Below, piece by piece: positions 63,606 through 64,000 of a DNA stretch of 64,000 nt (position 1 is the first letter of the stretch; each line of letters begins with the position of its first letter). The DNA is from Flammeovirgaceae bacterium 311 (GTDB lineage: Bacteria; Bacteroidota; Bacteroidia; Cytophagales; Cyclobacteriaceae), in NCBI GenBank assembly GCA_000597885.1, contig CP004371.1:6030001-6094000 (forward strand), read 5' to 3'. A program made the translations under genes and the position numbers. The notes beneath the pieces are model-generated. The model made no database searches. It had not been told where the DNA came from and worked only from the letters and a program-made list of their open reading frames with translations.

Positions 63606-64000
63606 CTACTCCACAAACTTTAAACACACCGGCGTAGGAATTTCGGTATTGATGCCGGTTTCCTGGAGAAGGCCTGTGTTTTGATCGATGCGGAAGGTGA
63701 CTACATTGCCGCTGTCCTGGTTGGCGACCAGCAGGAATTCGCCATTGGGGTGTATCACAAAATTACGTGGAGTAAGGCCGAAAGTGGGCTGATGGCCCAT
63801 TAACCTTAGCACACCGCTGGACTGGTTGATCTCGTACATGGCAATGTTGTTCATATCGCCACGGTTAGAGGCATACAGGAACTGACCGGAAGGGTGAATG
63901 TGTATGTCTGCACAGCCAGCCTGTCCGCTGATGCCTTCCGGAATGGTAGAAATGGTCTGGAAATTTTCCAGGGCACCGGAAACGGAATCAACTTTAAAAG
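63606..64000 (-). CDS. Lactonase-family beta-propeller protein, 5' end outside window
   Basis: About 131 codons run in from the right edge to a stop at 63606. The sequence has blades of a YbhE-type seven-bladed propeller: 'GCADIHIHPSGQFLYASNRG', 'RNFVIHPNGEFLLVANQDSG' and 'VVTFRIDQNTGLLQETG'. The family includes 6-phosphogluconolactonase. The C-terminus 'PVCLKFVE' is typical. The signal peptide, if any, is not visible. Confidence 0.85.
   Translation of the reverse strand, partial: FKVDSVSGALENFQTISTIPEGISGQAGCADIHIHPSGQFLYASNRGDMNNIAMYEINQSSGVLRLMGHQPTFGLTPRNFVIHPNGEFLLVANQDSGNVVTFRIDQNTGLLQETGINTEIPTPVCLKFVE

Noticed and set aside
1-64000. CRISPR array
   Set aside because: No series of regularly spaced direct repeats was found, and no cas gene is present.

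Overview
The window looks like a chromosomal segment of a Bacteroidetes bacterium, most likely order Cytophagales. The support is two secreted proteins with type IX secretion C-terminal sorting domains, a Bacteroidetes-type promoter (TAnnTTTG) ahead of higBA, weak ribosome binding sites, and the PASTA-ddl and mrp-nifU gene pairs. I cannot fix the genus from sequence alone.

Two halves differ sharply. From about 1 to 35.8 kb the DNA is AT-rich and holds accessory genes. It opens with a truncated secreted protein, an RDD membrane protein broken at a run of nine T, a YcxB-like protein, and an unknown gene whose last codons were cut off by an IS5-type element. A dense defence island follows. On the minus strand it has higBA, a HIT and HNH pair, a DUF5655-type PD-(D/E)XK protein, an HD-domain protein and a diverged FtsZ-like protein. 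On the plus strand it has a 1608-residue DnaQ-RecQ-UvrD fusion, an Abi-type STM4504/CBY_0614 protein, and an IS481-type element. A frameshifted gene and a trypsin-like lipoprotein lie on the minus strand. A long plus-strand run then carries hsdM, hsdS, two DUF262 proteins, hsdR, a nuclease-RecQ fusion and a tail-anchored coiled-coil protein. The island ends at the 3' end of a CAU tRNA gene, beside a perfect tandem 11-bp repeat, which is the usual layout of an integrated element.

From about 36 kb rightward the DNA is GC-rich and reads as core genome: HAD hydrolase and M50 protease, rhodanese, type IX secreted proteins, PASTA protein plus a double D-Ala-D-Ala ligase, Mrp and NifU-like Fe-S assembly proteins, PriA, acyltransferase, SodC-like lipoprotein, PAS histidine kinase, acyl-CoA dehydrogenase, cupin, DinB, YwbE, a DUF3999/DUF2339 pair, a DEAD-box helicase and a partial lactonase. 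Its intergenic gaps carry palindromic repeats, including two copies of a MITE-like or REP-pair element.

The strongest candidates for something undescribed are the nuclease-RecQ helicase plus tail-anchored coiled-coil pair (30.1-34.0 kb), the type I restriction operon with two DUF262 genes inserted, the DnaQ-RecQ-UvrD fusion, and the FtsZ-like protein without the tubulin glycine signature.
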